DNA from: Dromaius novaehollandiae
Taxonomy: Eukaryota > Chordata > Aves > Casuariiformes > Dromaiidae
Direction of reading: 5' to 3'
Assembly: GCF_036370855.1 (NCBI RefSeq)
Contig: NC_088099.1
Coordinates: 34,554,501 to 34,618,500 of the forward strand
DNA length: 64,000 nucleotides
Shown here: positions 13,201 through 26,759 of the stretch, piece after piece
Position numbering within the stretch: the stretch's first letter is position 1
Layout of the letters: every line of letters begins with the position of its first letter
Program-made: the position numbers and the translations under genes
Notes under the pieces: generated by a model
Told to the model about the DNA's origin: nothing
The model's database searches: none
What the model saw: the letters and a program-made list of their open reading frames with translations, nothing else

Positions 13201-16200
13201 ATGCTACTTTAAAATAAAAATCTGTAGAAGACAAAACATTTAGACTGTAATGTTTTGAAAAAATGTACAGAAATAGTTGTTTCAGGCTGGATAGGCTAAA
13301 GAAGAAATTGCTGCTCTTTGTTTCTGTGTCACTGTTGGGCCAGTTTATACAAAAGTCAGGCAGATGAACACAGTATAAGAATATACAGAACAGCTGGCTG
13401 GAGCACTAACAGAAGAGGCGTAACCCTTAGCTTTGTGCTTAATGGGATTTATTTCTGCAAGAAAGTCTTAAAAAAATAAAATTGAAGTTTTGTATTACCA
13501 TGCACATCAGTTCTATCCTTCCTTTGTGCTGCATTTGATGGGCTGTAATTGTATTTTTGGCACTTACAGTGAAGCACATTAATTTAGCTTTTAAGTCTTT
13601 TGAAAATCAGTAGAAAAATATGCAAATGTTTCAGGAGGAAGTCTGTAATTCAAAAGAGGTGTTATATGTGATTCTTTTGCTAACTGAAAGAATAGAAACT
13701 TCATTGTCTTTTCAGGACTTCTTTATTCATCGTGGTAACTCAGAAGTGTTTTTCCTCCTCAAATTTTGAAATGTAATTTTTCCAGACCCTGATGAGATTC
13801 TAGTGGGTGTGAGGAATTCTGTTGTTGTTCTTATTGTTTGATTGTGTACCTACTTCCATGATAAAATAGACTCTTCCCTTATGGCTTTATTTAAAAATGA
13901 AACCACCACCACGATATTAGCTGATTTAAAGTCAGAAATGTAGGAAGCAGATGAACTTTACTATTACAACTTCTCTGTGAATAAATCTGCCAATAAAGCC
14001 CTCTTGGGATGTCAGAGGTCTAGTGTACAGTCAAGCACCTGTTACAGAAATTAGGTTCATGAAGTGACACTGCCTTCATTACAGTGCAGGGCGGCATCTT
14101 TTCCTGTCAAGACCTACAGCCCAAACTCATGACAGATTGAGAAAAATCCCCTTTCCCAAAATGTAATGTTACATCTGTCTACAATTTTTATATATCATCA
14201 GAATATGCTGCTTATAACCTTGCAAAAAGGTTAAGTATGCTACATGCAAGCTGTCCTGAATTCCATTTAACTGATGTTGCAGAAGTACCATTTTACCCCC
14301 TCAAACTACACACGTGAATAAGCAAAGCCACTGTGGAATGCCCCACTGATGATGATGTGATGCACAAGATGCATGTGCTTGGCACTTGAAATATCTATTA
14401 CTCATCTTAGTTTGGATCATTTTTGTCCATCTGTGACGTATTAGGTAGTAACTGCAAATTCTGGTATTTGCCCTGCTTCCTGATGTCTGGTCTTTCTGTA
14501 CTACAGAAACATTAGGTAGGTTGGGTAACTGGGCTAAGAAGATTTTACACACAAGAGCTCATGACTATTGAAAAGAAATTGCTTTGGGTTCTAGAATGGC
14601 TTTCTGGGTATTTTTTCAAAACCTGCCAGTAAGCTGGAGAAAACTCCCATTGTGAGAATAGAACAATACAGACAGCTCTGCTGTAGAAAGAGTCCTATGA
14701 GATACAGAGAAGGAACTTGCTGAAGTGGGAGGTGAGTAGCTTAGTTTGGGACTTAGCCCCTCTATCTTTTTCCAGAATTTGACATCCCAGAAGCGTCCTT
14801 CCTCTGAGCCATAATGGAATGAGTGTAACAACCGAGCAATGGGATGACTTAAATAATGTTCCAGTAATACTTAATGTTTGTGCCATTAGTATTGTATTAG
14901 CCTGGTTGTGTACGTAACATTTCTCACGTGTGATGTGTAATGCCTTTTTTTGTAATGAAACATATTGCATATAATGTAGTGTGTATAAAATTACACAGAA
15001 CTACCATGTGGTACTTCTGTAGCTGTTCTGATTTTTAAACTGACCGTTAGCTAATAAAGTTTTCTGAAGATATGCTGTTTCTTTGCTGTGTAGCTCTTTT
15101 CAGAAGCTATGCATAGCACAAGTAGTGTTTTTAGTTCCTTATACCAGAGCTTTTCTAAGTAATTACTCCTAAGTACTTATTTTCTGCTTGATAAGGTGCT
15201 GGTGCTCATGTAGGTATAGCAGAAAAATGTCAAACCTTGCGAGACTTCTTCTAAGTAACAACCAGTCTGTTGTCTTTCTTTCTGGAATCCTTCTGAATGT
15301 TTGCAAAAAAAACCAAGCTGGTATCTTCACAGAATTACTTTTTATTGTAGTGATTTATGTTCCTTAAAAGCAGTACTGATTTTGTGTGTGTACAAATGAT
15401 CAATCATAGAGTTGCAGGGCTTACAGATAGTCACTTGAGTATGTATGAATTTGGATTGGGTATTGGGCATAAGCAGGTGGGTTAGGATCTCTGAAATTTT
15501 GTCCCCCAGCACTCCAGTCTCCTCATTCCAATTCTGACCCCAAGCTGAATGAGGACTGCTTTTTGTGTGGGATGGCATATGAGTGAGATTGCCTTTTTTG
15601 TGAACGTCATCTTTGGGTGCATGGGCACATGCATCTGCTCAAACTGTCTTTATTTTATGTTTAGCTTGATGGCAGTGCAAATGTATGTTGAACTCTATTG
15701 GTTACGGTTGACCTGCTGTGAACAAGAAAGGTCAGGCAATAAATAAAGGCACTGGCCTCTATGCTTGTGACCATGTATTACTGAGCAACTTCTGGAAGCT
15801 CACATGGGAAGAGACAATTCAGAGCTTTGTCCTGATGTTCTTCGCTTTGGCTTTCCAGCTTGGTTCCAATAGTCGCCTTTGCCACAGTAACTTGTCAGCT
15901 GGAAAGAGAAGACATTCTTTCTGCCACCTACCTACTTGCTCAAAGTTTTCTCTTTAGAAATCATGTGAGAAAGGGAGATAAAGAAACAGTAGCAACTTAA
16001 ATGCCTGTTGGTAGTCATTTTACTATGTCACTGCTTTGACTTAGGAACAAGCTATTAGCCATCAGCTCTACTGCACTAAGCAGAAAATAGAAGCATCCTA
16101 GGACAGTTACAGTGGAGAAAACACCTTGTGCCAACTTATTATCCTTTGGGATAATATGTTCTTAAAGCTTTGAGGAAAATGGAGCAATCGGCTGTGAGAC

Positions 16201-18137
16201 TCAAGTGGATATTGCCTATTAAATTGTACTTTATGTACATTTTTCATGTTTTCTTTGTAACTTACATTGGCTCCCAGGGGCTGGCTGAAGGACTGGATGT
16301 CGCTGCTTTAAGCATACTACAGAGTAATAGCCATTGTGCCTGCCATAGGATTCTTATAATCTAATGAGAAGGTGGACACAGAGAAGGAGAAAAGAATATG
16401 ACCAAGGATGTATCTGCACTGTATCTGCTAAATAGAGGGGGAAGCAGTGGACCTTTCAGCTTGGCAGGTACGTTTTATGTGTCAAATCCTCCATGCTGTA
16501 TAACTTTGAACCACTTACTGTAGCCCTATGCCTACACTTTTAGTAGCTTTTACTTATGAGAAAGATATGTTTGGTGTAATTGTGCACTTGGGGATAGGTG
16601 TACATTTCCGATAAAGTCTGCAAGTGAGGTGTGTATGGGAAATACTGAAAAATTATTAATGCTTCTAAAAGGTTTTTAGTTTTAATGCTCTCTTAATCTG
16701 TTTCTGCCTGCAGCTGAGGTTCTGTGAATGCTGCTTCTGGCAGTAAAACAGGCCCAAGAGGTTTCTGACCTCAGTTATTCTTTCCCATGCTTGCACTGTA
16801 GTTATACAGAAGTAACTGGTGTGTGTGGGGGGGCATATGGTAAACTGAAATGATCCATGTTTAGAAAATATTTAAAAGTTTTTTCTTTTTCATGTTGTGA
16901 ATGGAGGGAAAGTGGGGGTACTATTCCAAGGCTAGATTGCTTCCATGGTATCTGGGGAATGGACAGTGAGCAACTACAAGGCTGAGACCTTCTTAAATCA
17001 GCTTTCTAAAGAAAGCATTCATGGAACCACAACTGAAATTTGTTGTTCATTTGTGCAAGAAAACTCTGCTATTTAGCCTAGTATTGCTAATTAACATTGT
17101 ATGATTGCCTTCAGCCCACTTATGCCCGCTATGAGTGTGTCCTTTAAGGCTACTGTTGTGTTTTCACCTGTTTGAAGAAATACTTTGCTTCTCCACTATA
17201 TTCATTGGCTTGTTCTTGATTCCTGTATGTAGTGGCTATGCGAGTGTGTACTTTCAAGTACATCAGCCTGAAAACTCAGATCCCCTAGCTGTTCCATAGC
17301 AAAGCTTGAAATTTAATGAATGAGGCTTCAAGGTTTGATCTTGCAAGAACATTGTGAGTTTTTTCATGTGAGGCCTGTGATGGAATGGGGCTTGGTGGTC
17401 TGACAAGACTTCATAAAACAAAACTGATTTTGTTTTTTGGGTTTTTTTTAGCAAACACTGATAAAACCACAGGTGTATATAGTAGCTGCAGTGCAGCAGG
17501 TTCTTGGCAATGTGCAGCTAACCTCAGAGCCTTGCTGATGACATTTTAAAATTAAAAGGTTTCTGAAAATGCTTGTCTCAAAATTTGAAAGAGAAGGATA
17601 ATGGCTTCGGATTTTGTGTGTTGCATTTTAATGTGTGTAACAGTGCCAAGAGAATACAGCTAATCATCTGGCGTCTTCATTGTCATTGTCACAGACATTT
17701 TTCTATTAAAACTCTTAAAATAGTACAATAAAACAGCATGAATGGAAGTTACAGTTTGATATAAGGATGTGTCAGTCAACTTATGTGCTTGGTTGGTTGG
17801 TTTGTTGCAGTCTGTGCAAGATGAGTGAGGCTTCTACACACAGGAACATTTTGAGGAGCTTTGTTTTAATAGTCTTTTCAGGTAAAAAGTAGAAAACCGT
17901 AGGCTAAGATTATAGTGATTGTTTTGGTGAAGGCAGAAGCTTTGAAGCAAGAGAACAACAGCTGTTAAGGGGAAGTGGGGAGATGAGAAAGGATAACAGA
18001 ACATCATAAGCTGGACTATTTGGAAACAGAAAAGCAAATGCATATCAAAAACGAGGCTTTTATTTGTGAATGGAAGTAAAAGCAGGAATTTCACACCTGG
18101 TTTCAGAATGGAGTCTAAACCATTTGACTCCATCCTT
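10230..18137. other. Non-coding stretch, nothing recognised
   Basis: AT-rich sequence without recognisable genes. The largest open frame (12735-13109, 124 codons) shows no domain or plausible start context. A C-rich run at 13012-13030 is the only base-composition outlier. A weak minus-strand CR1 3'-end-like match lies at about 15,400-15,445. Confidence 0.5.
15400..15445 (-). mobile_element. Possible CR1/L3-type 3'-end remnant, minus strand
   Basis: The string AATCATAGAGTTGCAGGGCT followed by TAGTCACTTGAG resembles the start of a reverse-complemented CR1/L3 3' end. It is short and diverged, so the call is tentative. Confidence 0.3.
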
Positions 18138-18156
18138 TCTCTCTCTCTCTCTCTCT
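18138..18156. repeat. (TC)n microsatellite
   Basis: About 9.5 uninterrupted TC units. The overlapping Arg/Glu- and Ser/Leu-rich open frames are products of this repeat. Confidence 0.9.
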
Positions 18157-19199
18157 GTCTTATTCCTGTTTTCATTAGCATCAGGAGGGGATTTTGCTTG
18201 GCCTTCTCCTTTAATAAAACAGAAATCGAAGTTTCTATGTTTACATAAATTTATTTCCAGCCTCCAGGCTTTCCTACTGCTACTGTAGTTTGAAATGAAC
18301 TGCAGTAGACTATTAGCAGATTGTGAATACAGCAATTTTATTATCTACTGCAATATTGTCTGGTAAAGAAACTTTATTTGTTTAAGGCATGGAAGTTAGG
18401 GAGGTCTCTATCCTTTTGGCTGATACAGGGAAGGAGGAGAAAGAAGCAAGTGGGGAAACTACCTTTGTCTCCTGTATAAACTGGAGTGTTATTTAACTGG
18501 TAGTTGCCTTCCAAACCCCCCAAAAGGCACTGCCACGGTAGCTGTGGCATTCTGCAATGTAGCAGTATTCTGCAAACATCCCCTTCTTCCTATAATGAAG
18601 GTATATCCTTCCCTTCTGGTCTCCGCTTTGTGGGCAGTGTGACTTACTGGTTAGGGCTGCTGGAAGACCATATGTATGTCTTGCCTGGGTGAGAATTTAG
18701 GCTGGAGACAGTAGAAATTTTAACAGAAAATCTCATTTTCATAGACAGAAACTTGAAGATATGGCCTGGATGTGTCTTATGCATTCCAGTCTGAAAGTAC
18801 TCCCCCTCAACCCCAACACATCTTGTGAGTGTGTTTATTAAACCAAGTCAGTGAATTTAGGTGGCTGGCTCTTGATTCTTGAGCAGCTGGATTTATAATG
18901 TGACATTTCAAAGGAATACATAGTCTAGCTTAATGATATGGGGCCATCTAAATGGATTTCTTGGCTTTTGCACAATTCTGCTTTTCAATGCCAGTAAGGT
19001 GCAGACAGATGTAGTCGGGGGCATGACCTAGCTCAAAACCCACACTAGAGAAGGTGAAACAGACTCTGAGTCTTCTCCTAAAATGACTGTAAATCTACTT
19101 TACTGTTCATATATCTCTAAACCCTGTTGTATCTCTGAGGAGAAGGAGGGTTGTTTGTACTGTGAGATCTGAGGCATCTAAGTAAGCAGGCCTTGGCTC
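18157..19199. other. Non-coding stretch, nothing recognised
   Basis: I see no gene, RNA or repeat family in this stretch. Confidence 0.5.
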
Positions 19200-19930
19200 T
19201 TGATTTACACACCTACATAATCCCTGGAGAGAGGGAGGTGCTCCCAGCTGCTCTCTGGAGATGCTTATCTTCCTCTATTGACTGAGAGAGGAGAGGTGGA
19301 GTGGACGGCAAGCTTCCCTTATCCTCAGCTGTGACGACCTGAATGCTTCCCCTTCTCCCCCGTGCCCTCTCCCCCGCCCCCGGCCTCCGATGTATGCTTT
19401 ATTCAAGCAAGCTAATCTTGGAACCTGGAGAAGGTATTTGAGAAAGTATGTGGTGATTTAAAAACAAGGGAAAGAGCATTTCTGGAGAGCAGGCAAAATG
19501 CTGCGTGTGTTTGTTGGGAGTGGTAAAGCTTGAAGAGGGAGCTGTAGGGAGCGGAATAAAACAGCCCTGAAAGCCATTCGGCTACTGGTATCTAAGCTGA
19601 AAGACAGAGTAAGAGCCCATTTTCTTATCTCAACAGCATAAGCCTTGCAATCAAGGCTGTTCTGTTTCTAATTGTCACTTGTACTCTCAGTGTGCTTAAT
19701 GTTCTTGCACGGAAGAGTGGTTGCATTTATAACCACCGCAGAGTCTGGGGCCGACGGCGGTTATGCACGTCCAGCCCGACTTCTGCTCATTGCCTCAGAG
19801 CAGGCTCCTTGCCACCCCTTGCTCGGGGTGTACTTCCACAAGAGACGGGGGCATGCTTTGCACGTGGGGCAGTGCTTCCTTTCTCCTTTGCTCCTCTCCC
19901 TCCCCACTTTTAGCATTCTGCAAATGTAAA
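19200..19930. promoter_or_regulatory. GC-rich pocket with CpG cluster; candidate regulatory or exon sequence
   Basis: This pocket stands out from its AT-rich surroundings. About 19,730-19,870 holds roughly ten CpGs, including GCCGACGGCGG, and an E-box CACGTG at 19,861-19,866. A RUNX-like AACCACCGC lies at about 19,731. A G-quadruplex-capable C-run cluster sits at 19,357-19,381. Overlapping open frames of 69-85 codons exist in three phases, as expected for GC-rich DNA, and none has a recognisable domain. It could be an enhancer, a non-coding exon or a decayed repeat; the sequence alone does not decide. Confidence 0.3.
19357..19381 (-). other. G-quadruplex-capable motif, minus strand
   Basis: On the plus strand there are C-runs of 5, 3, 5 and 5 separated by GTG, TCT and G. 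On the minus strand this gives four G-runs of at least three with loops of 1-3 bases, which fits the classical quadruplex pattern. Confidence 0.75.
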
Positions 19931-20629
19931 AACTGGTCTGATTGTTATCTGGATTTTTGCTGGTACGACTGAAAAAAGGCTGTGTGAGTCAAGAAATGGA
20001 AATCCAGGTCCTATAGGTTTTTTTGAAAGTTAAAATATTTGAGCTGTGTACAAGAAAAATCTTGGATCACTTTATCTGTTGGTATGTGTGCTTAAGTAAA
20101 GCACACTATTTACTTTGAGTAAAAGCAATGTTTCACTTGAACTTTGGGAAAAGCAGGCAAAAAATCTTCTGTCTCAGAAGTATTGTAACTAAATCATACG
20201 CTGGAATGGCTTGGTCTTCCCTCCGTTTTTCATATGCATGTCATTACGTATCAGCAATGGCTTCAGTGAAGCTGTTTGAAATAATTGATATAAAATCTAT
20301 GCATAGTAAGCAAAAGGACAACTGACTGCACAATAAAAGGAAATATTTTTATAACAAATCCAAAATAATCCCCATATATGGTAATCTCCTCAGATCACCA
20401 ATGTAAATTGAGCCTATTGTTGGTTTAAAATTTTGATAAATTTAACAATTTTGGAGTGGCAAGGATGATCTTGCTCTGAAAGTATAAGCAAGTGTTTAGT
20501 ATGAGGGATGGTGATGTTCATATTTTAAATAGCTTCTTGCTGTTTGAATAGAGGATACTTCCTACTGTCATTGCTTCAGGCAGAGTTGCACACCCTAAAA
20601 CCTTTTTATTTATTTATTTTATTTTTTTG

Positions 20630-20735
20630 CTGAGGTGACTTGCTCATGGCTACTATTTAAAATTCTACATTAAACACACTTAGGCAGGGAGAATCTTAGT
20701 TCCACTAATCTCTTGTCTTCCTACTTTTTTTTTAA
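20630..20735 (-). mobile_element. Possible MIR-type SINE remnant, minus strand
   Basis: GAGGTGACTTGCTCATGGCTAC followed by a GGCAGGGA..CTTAGTTCCACTA..TCT stretch follows the order of a reverse-complemented MIR body (the 'aagtgacttgcccaaggtcac' block). Divergence is high. Confidence 0.3.
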
Positions 20736-20889
20736 TGATACTGCCTCTGTAATGTTAAGGAAATGTCTTTAATTATTTTCTGTTTCGATAAAAGCTACAG
20801 GTAGTAACTTGATGACATTTTTTAAAGTCTTTGTATTAGCCAATATGACATGTTTGGGAAGCTTCTAATTTGTAACAGCCAACATGCAT

Positions 20890-21940
20890 TTGTTGAGAAC
20901 AATCATGTCAGACTAATCTAATTTCCTTCAGCGACAAGGTAACGGGCCTTTAGGATAGGAAAAAGAAACAGATGTTGTATATCTTTAGTAAAGCTTTGTT
21001 GTTGGTTTGCATGACATTTCCAGGAGCAAGCCAGATTAACACATTTAAATATAACTAATAAATAACAAATTTTAAAAAAAGAATTTCGGTAGTATAGGGA
21101 CAAAATAGATGAGTGTACAAAGTACGATGCTTCAGGGGTCTGTCTTGGCTAAAGTACAATTCCATATTTTTGTTAATTATTGGGATGGTAAAATAGAGGA
21201 TACTCATTAAATTTTCAAATGACACTGAAATGGGCAGCACTGCAAATGTGGTGACTGACAATTAGAATTCAGAAGTCTTGGCAAATTGGAAAAATACTGT
21301 GGAATATTATAAAGATAAGTGAAACTTGCACAGTAATCAACTGTGTAATGCAGGAACAAGCGTGCAGATAGCAGTTTGGTAAAAAGGCTGGAGGTATTTA
21401 GGATTGCAAGCTGAACAGTTGCTAACAGTGTCATGCAGTTATCAAAAGGACAGAAATGGAACTTAAAAAGTTCAAAATTTGCAAAGTAACTTCTAAACGT
21501 TGGTAAAACCTTAGCTGGAACATGGTGGCAAGTTTTGGTTAAGAGGAGGATCGACTGGGCCAACACCAAAAGTCACAGGAAATCCGCAAAAACTATCTCA
21601 GTATGCAAATGGTGACCAATAATGAAAGAAAAAAAATGAGGTAGCTTTAATATATTGAAAAAGAGACCTAGAAGAGACATAAGTTTTGAAATGTGGTAAG
21701 AATGCTTATGGAGAGGACAATTTATCTTCATATTTAAAGGATAAGAACTAATGGGCTTAGGCTACAGCAAAGAAAGTAAGCATTAGGAAAATCCTTCTAG
21801 CTTTAAGGATAGCAAAGCCTGAATGAATTGTCTGGAAAGCGGTGGATTATTCAACACGGGAGGTTTTGAAGAACAGCTCTGACAAATATCTGTCAGGATC
21901 AGGAGAAGAACTAGATGTCGTCTTCAGGTCCCTTCTGTTT
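20890..21940 (+). mobile_element. Old CR1-type LINE fragment, reverse-transcriptase part to 3' end
   Basis: CR1 landmarks appear in order on the plus strand. CATGTCAGACTAATCTAATT followed by GACAAGGTAACGGG (about 20,905-20,945) corresponds to the segment before RT motif A. GGGGTCTGTCTTGGCT (about 21,135) corresponds to the 'PQGSVLG' region. CAAATGACACTGAAATGGGC (about 21,217) corresponds to the FADD box region. A tail GAACTAGATG..GTCTTCAGGTCCCTTCTG ends near 21,935. The copy is full of indels and stops and cannot make protein. It is clearly older than the CR1 at 35.9 kb. Confidence 0.8.
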
Positions 21941-22317
21941 GTATTTTCTCTGCATCCACACTATCCACAGTGGAAGAAAGCGGCTGAGTGTATGTGTGGA
22001 CAATATAGCAGAATACAGTATATACACTGCAAAGTTCTTGTTCATTTTTCTTGTGTTGTGTTTGTTTCTTGGACAAATTCAGCTAATCCAAAAGACTTCC
22101 TAATTTCTTACTAATTCTGGTAGAGAAGTATGCACTAGGTGTATTTAGTTAAATACAGTAAACAAAGTAAAATTAAAGTTGACGCTTGTGACAACAGTAC
22201 AAAATTAAGTAACTGCAATGTGTTCCCCTTTCTGTATCTCACAAAATCTACTGAACTTTAGAATTACCAGCTTGATAGTTATATGTATCAGATACTAGCA
22301 GCAATCTGTTCCCAAGT

Positions 22318-22342
22318 GGGTGGTGGTGGTGGTGGTGGTGGT
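22318..22342. repeat. (TGG)n trinucleotide repeat
   Basis: Seven perfect TGG units flanked by GGG and GG. On the minus strand this encodes a poly-His stretch in a 63-codon chance open frame. The flanks lack exon-like features. Confidence 0.9.
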
Positions 22343-24734
22343 TGTTATTTTTGTCTGGCTTTGACCAAACTACCCCATTCATTAATACGGGATACCTGTA
22401 AGTTCTGATTGTACATAGGTGTTCCTTTTCCATGTCCACACAATGCTTTTCTAAGTAGTTGGCTGCAGAAACTGTGGAAAAGGTTAAGCTTTGTATGCAA
22501 GACTTAGAATTTTGCTGTTAGCTGTGTAGAGCACCAGTTAGGCATCCCTCTTGGGGCTCTCAGAAATACAGTTTATTTTGTCATGTTGAGGGAGTCAGTG
22601 TACAATTTACAATTTTGGAAAGTTTTCAGCTAAAAAGGAAGTTGAAGTGCAAAATCTTGGGATGTGCTGCAGGTTACTGTAGGCAACGCCCCAAAAATAT
22701 GCATAGGTGTGTGTATGTCTGAGTCCCAGTTGCTTGATTCATAAAACTTCGTCAATCTAAGAAAACCTACCCTTACTTATTAAAAGGCATGTGTCAATTT
22801 TAAATTAAAATTAACAGTGAGAGAAACCTAATATTCAATTTAAAACAATGAAATTAACTGTAATAATAATAAGGAATAATAGTAATATTAAGGAACAGGG
22901 AATACTTATAGGTAATTCCATATAAAATAAAGGGATAGAGAGAGAGAGAAAGAGTCCTACTATTATTTTTTGTGGTCTACTCTTTCACTTTTGGTCAATG
23001 AATAAGGAAAAAATATTTGGGGAACAGAAAAAGGATGGTGTGTTTCTCTTGGCATCTGATTTGTGCTCAATTCAGTTCATTGGAAACAAGGCCTAGGGTC
23101 CGTGGTTTGTCTAGCAGTCAATTAAAGGTATGTGTGTGTTTAACCTATTCCATTTCTGAAAAATGTGCTTACCCTAATGGATCTGATTCTTATCTTCATT
23201 GTTGGTGTTTTCATTTAGACTTGGAGAAAGCAAGTGTCAAACTTTCTCCCTTGAAATTTTTACAAAGCTGTGGATAGGAAGGACCGACAGAGCTGAGCTG
23301 CGGTTACAGGCTAATAATGGTATGAAAATTACTATGTTTCTCCATACATGTCTATTTTTCTATGCATTCCTCTGCATTTTCTGCAGAACACTTCAGTCTC
23401 CAGAATGAAGTGTAAAATGAGAAGAACATCAGCTCTGGAGTAAGGAAAGGAATTGTCTTATGGTAGAACTACAGACTGTACCTTCCTCCTTTACTATTTT
23501 TTGGCATATATTCTTATTTTTTATGTATTTATTTACTCTCTCTACTAAAGCCATTTTGACTGAAAAATTAGTATGTTCACTGCCATATGAATGGCTTGCA
23601 TCAGTTTTAACATGCATCACTAGGAGTTTAACTTGCCTTACTATATAGGTCATTCTCACAAATTTTTTTTGTATTATGAAATTAAACTGATTTATAGATA
23701 AATATTAATAAATTAAGTTTGTGAATTTTCTGTATGTTTTAGGCTGTTGTTCAGCAGGTAACAACTTCAAAGCTTAGTAACTAAGAGGGAGAAGAAATTT
23801 TATGTCAGGGAGATTTGCTTCTTAGGGGTGTGTGTGATATGCATATGTGTGAACATTGGTTATGTTAAACTCATAATGAGTAATTGGGGAAAATTTAGTA
23901 AGTTTGAAGTGCCCATAACAGTATAATGACATGGAAAACTTTTAGCGTTACTTGATCAGAACTGATCCGCTATTGAAGATGTCGTATGCAAATATCTATA
24001 CTGAAGATATTGTTCCCAACTGTCATTGCTTTTGTCATTCCATTTAACATTTATGTCTTTGTCAGGCATATTGTAATGATGATGGCTTGCCACATTTTAA
24101 ATATCTCAAGGGCATGCTATTCCTCAAGGCAGCAAGCTGTTAGACTGGCTCCACTGATTGTCAAACTGCACTTTTCAACAAGTAATATTAATGTGAAATT
24201 CTGTTTTCTGGTTAGTCTTAAATAGCATGAAGAGTTTTGAAACTTTTATCTCCACTCCAAATGCAAACACAAACCCTTAAACTTTTTTAGACATGAAATC
24301 AAACAAGCTTTTGGGAATGCCAGATATCTCACTGAAAGTATGTGTCGAATCTTGCCATTGTTGTTCTGAGGTTTTTGGTTATTTCTTGTCTGTTTCTGAA
24401 ATGTTTTGAGGCTTGGTGGTCCCAAAAAAGTGTCCTGAGCTATTGAATATTGAGGCTTTCAGGAAAGATGGGGATGCTTCAGGCCTTGCCTGTGTAGTTT
24501 TTCACCAGTTGGGTTGCAAAGGAGTTGGGAAAGCAGTCAGAAAAGCAAAGGAAACATCCTTTAGCTTTCTCTGAAAAATGCATCAAAAATAACATGTTCA
24601 TGGATCACCTTGCTTTTAAACAAATAGATGTTTTTGCATAGGGAAAAGGCCTCTTGACACTTAGACTTACTCTACTTTTGAAATTACCATCTTAGCAAGT
24701 AGCATGCTGAGTTCATATCCTGGAGAGAAAAATA

Positions 24735-24930
24735 GATGTAAAGCAATTTCCCCATATCACAATGCCAAGATCCAAAGGTAATAAACTGAAAACTTCCCTC
24801 AGTTATTGGAATTAATACTTTATAGAATGTCACTGAACAATTGTGCAGAGTTGACAGCAGGACTTCAGTTTTGGACCTGTGAACCTTCTGTTATCAACCT
24901 ATGGCAGCATTTGTTTCACCAAAGCAACAG
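24735..24930 (-). mobile_element. Possible MIR-type SINE remnant, minus strand
   Basis: GTAAAGCAATTTCCCCATATCAC and, downstream, GCAGGACTTCAGTTTTGGACC..TGAACCTTCTG follow the order of a reverse-complemented MIR/L2-like body. Similarity is weak and judged by eye. Confidence 0.35.
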
Positions 24931-26759
24931 CTAACTAAGTAATTTAGGTATGGGCTGAACACCAGGGCCTACTGAGATTTTTCCTTAGGCTATTTTTGGA
25001 GAAAACACTGTATTTATTTATTTATTTGTTTAAAGCTGCTCTGGATCACTTGGTTGGTTTGAGATAATCTTCACCCTTAATGAGCTAACAGAGTTTTATA
25101 AAAGTGTGAGTTCTCTAACAGTATAAGAAAAGTTTATTAATAGTTGTGCTGTGTATTCATTTTGCTGGATCTATATTGGCCCTCTGTAGCTCAAACTCTT
25201 GCTTAATTCTGTTTCATTTGCTATCGCAAATGCTGTTACAGCTGAACAAACCTCCCACACCTCTGCAGCAATCTGCTTTTGATCTGTTTTCTAATGGTTT
25301 TCTTTTTCAAATATTATGTCAACTCATAAACATGTTTAAAGTGCTCGCCTTTTGGTAGGTGACACTGTGTCATCTGGGTTTCTGTTCAGACAAAAAACGT
25401 CCCTTTCTTTGTTTAATCTCACTTCCAAATTTGCTTTTTCATGGCTGATCAATATTCTTTCACCTTCATGTAATTTCCTATTTCTCTATGTAGGGACTCA
25501 TTCACTTTAAAAAATTGTATTTATTTATAAAACTTGAGGGCAATTTCTCAGGTTGACTGTTTGCTTGACTAAGAATTCAACCTATGTCAGATTGATTCGC
25601 TAAATTGATTTATTCATTAGAAATAAGAGAATAACTAATTTTACCAATCCATTGGTTTACTTGCTTCATTTTTGCTTGTTCGTTTTAAAAGCAATTATGT
25701 ACAATATTAGCATAGCTGGTATACAAACTGTATTTTGTTAGTATTCCCTTGGAATTGTTTGAAGATGCATTAGAAAACACAAAACAGGGACATCTGAGTT
25801 CAGGTATGAAGCCCCCAAAGATGTAAGGATGTTTAAAATGGTTAATTGTGCTGAAAGGTGAATGAGGCTCTCAGCGTAAATAAAGAGGGGATTATGGCAT
25901 TTTCATATACAACTCTAATATAAAGATCTCATTTTAACAAGCACACAAACTGCATTCTAAAACAATAGCACACTATGAAAATTTTTAGTTACAGATGCTG
26001 GATTACCTTGACCCTGTGTGTTTAGCTGTACATGAGGAGCACAATACCCCCATCCTGACTGCAAGATCCAGTTTAGCATAAATCCAAGAGCAGCTTTTCT
26101 TTATATATCTTCTCAGACAGCGAAATCCAAAAGACGAACACTTCGCTTGCCCTTGCAGGGGTTAATTTAAGTATCTGTTGTCTCATGAGTTGTTGTTTTA
26201 GGCTTATGTTGAATTGATTTACAATTGAATTATCATACAGCGCTTTAGAAAAACAGAAACCTTACTCTTACATTATTCCTAACCAAAGCATGGTGCCTAT
26301 TTCTTGAACATTTAATCTGGTTTATTTTTAGGAATAGAAGCAGAATTTTTTTTAAAAAAATGATTTGTTGTACTGAGTAATTACTTCTGTTGATGACTAA
26401 CATGGATATTTTGTTTTTTAGCTGTTGTGGAAATTTAAATGCCATTGTTTTCCATAAGATCTTTCTTATTTCTCTAAATCTGTATATTTCAAAATCAGTA
26501 TATTTCAATAGCCAAACTAATATGCTGGATGCTTAAATATCAATACAGCTTGTAGAAGAGTTTTGGAAAAAAATCTTCATTTATAATCTCTCCTGTTCTT
26601 GACATACCATTTCTTTAACTAAGTGGAAAATTTCACATTATTAGGAAGCCTCAATGTTTTCCATTATTTGAAGATAATAGTAGTAGATCTTACACCAGCA
26701 TCATTTATTAATGCTTTCTTACAACTGAGTGACAAGGCATAAAAGATCAACTCATTCTG

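Larger units (their letters stand above)
21941..26759. other. Non-coding stretch with simple repeats
   Basis: No gene is recognised. It holds a (TGG)n run (22,318-22,342), an (AG)n run (22,937-22,949), a TTTA-type repeat (25,011-25,030) and a possible minus-strand MIR remnant (24,735-24,930). Chance open frames up to about 90 codons are present. Confidence 0.5.

Noticed and set aside
22248-22439. Minus-strand open frame with a poly-His stretch
   Set aside because: The His run is the (TGG)n microsatellite; flanks are not exon-like.
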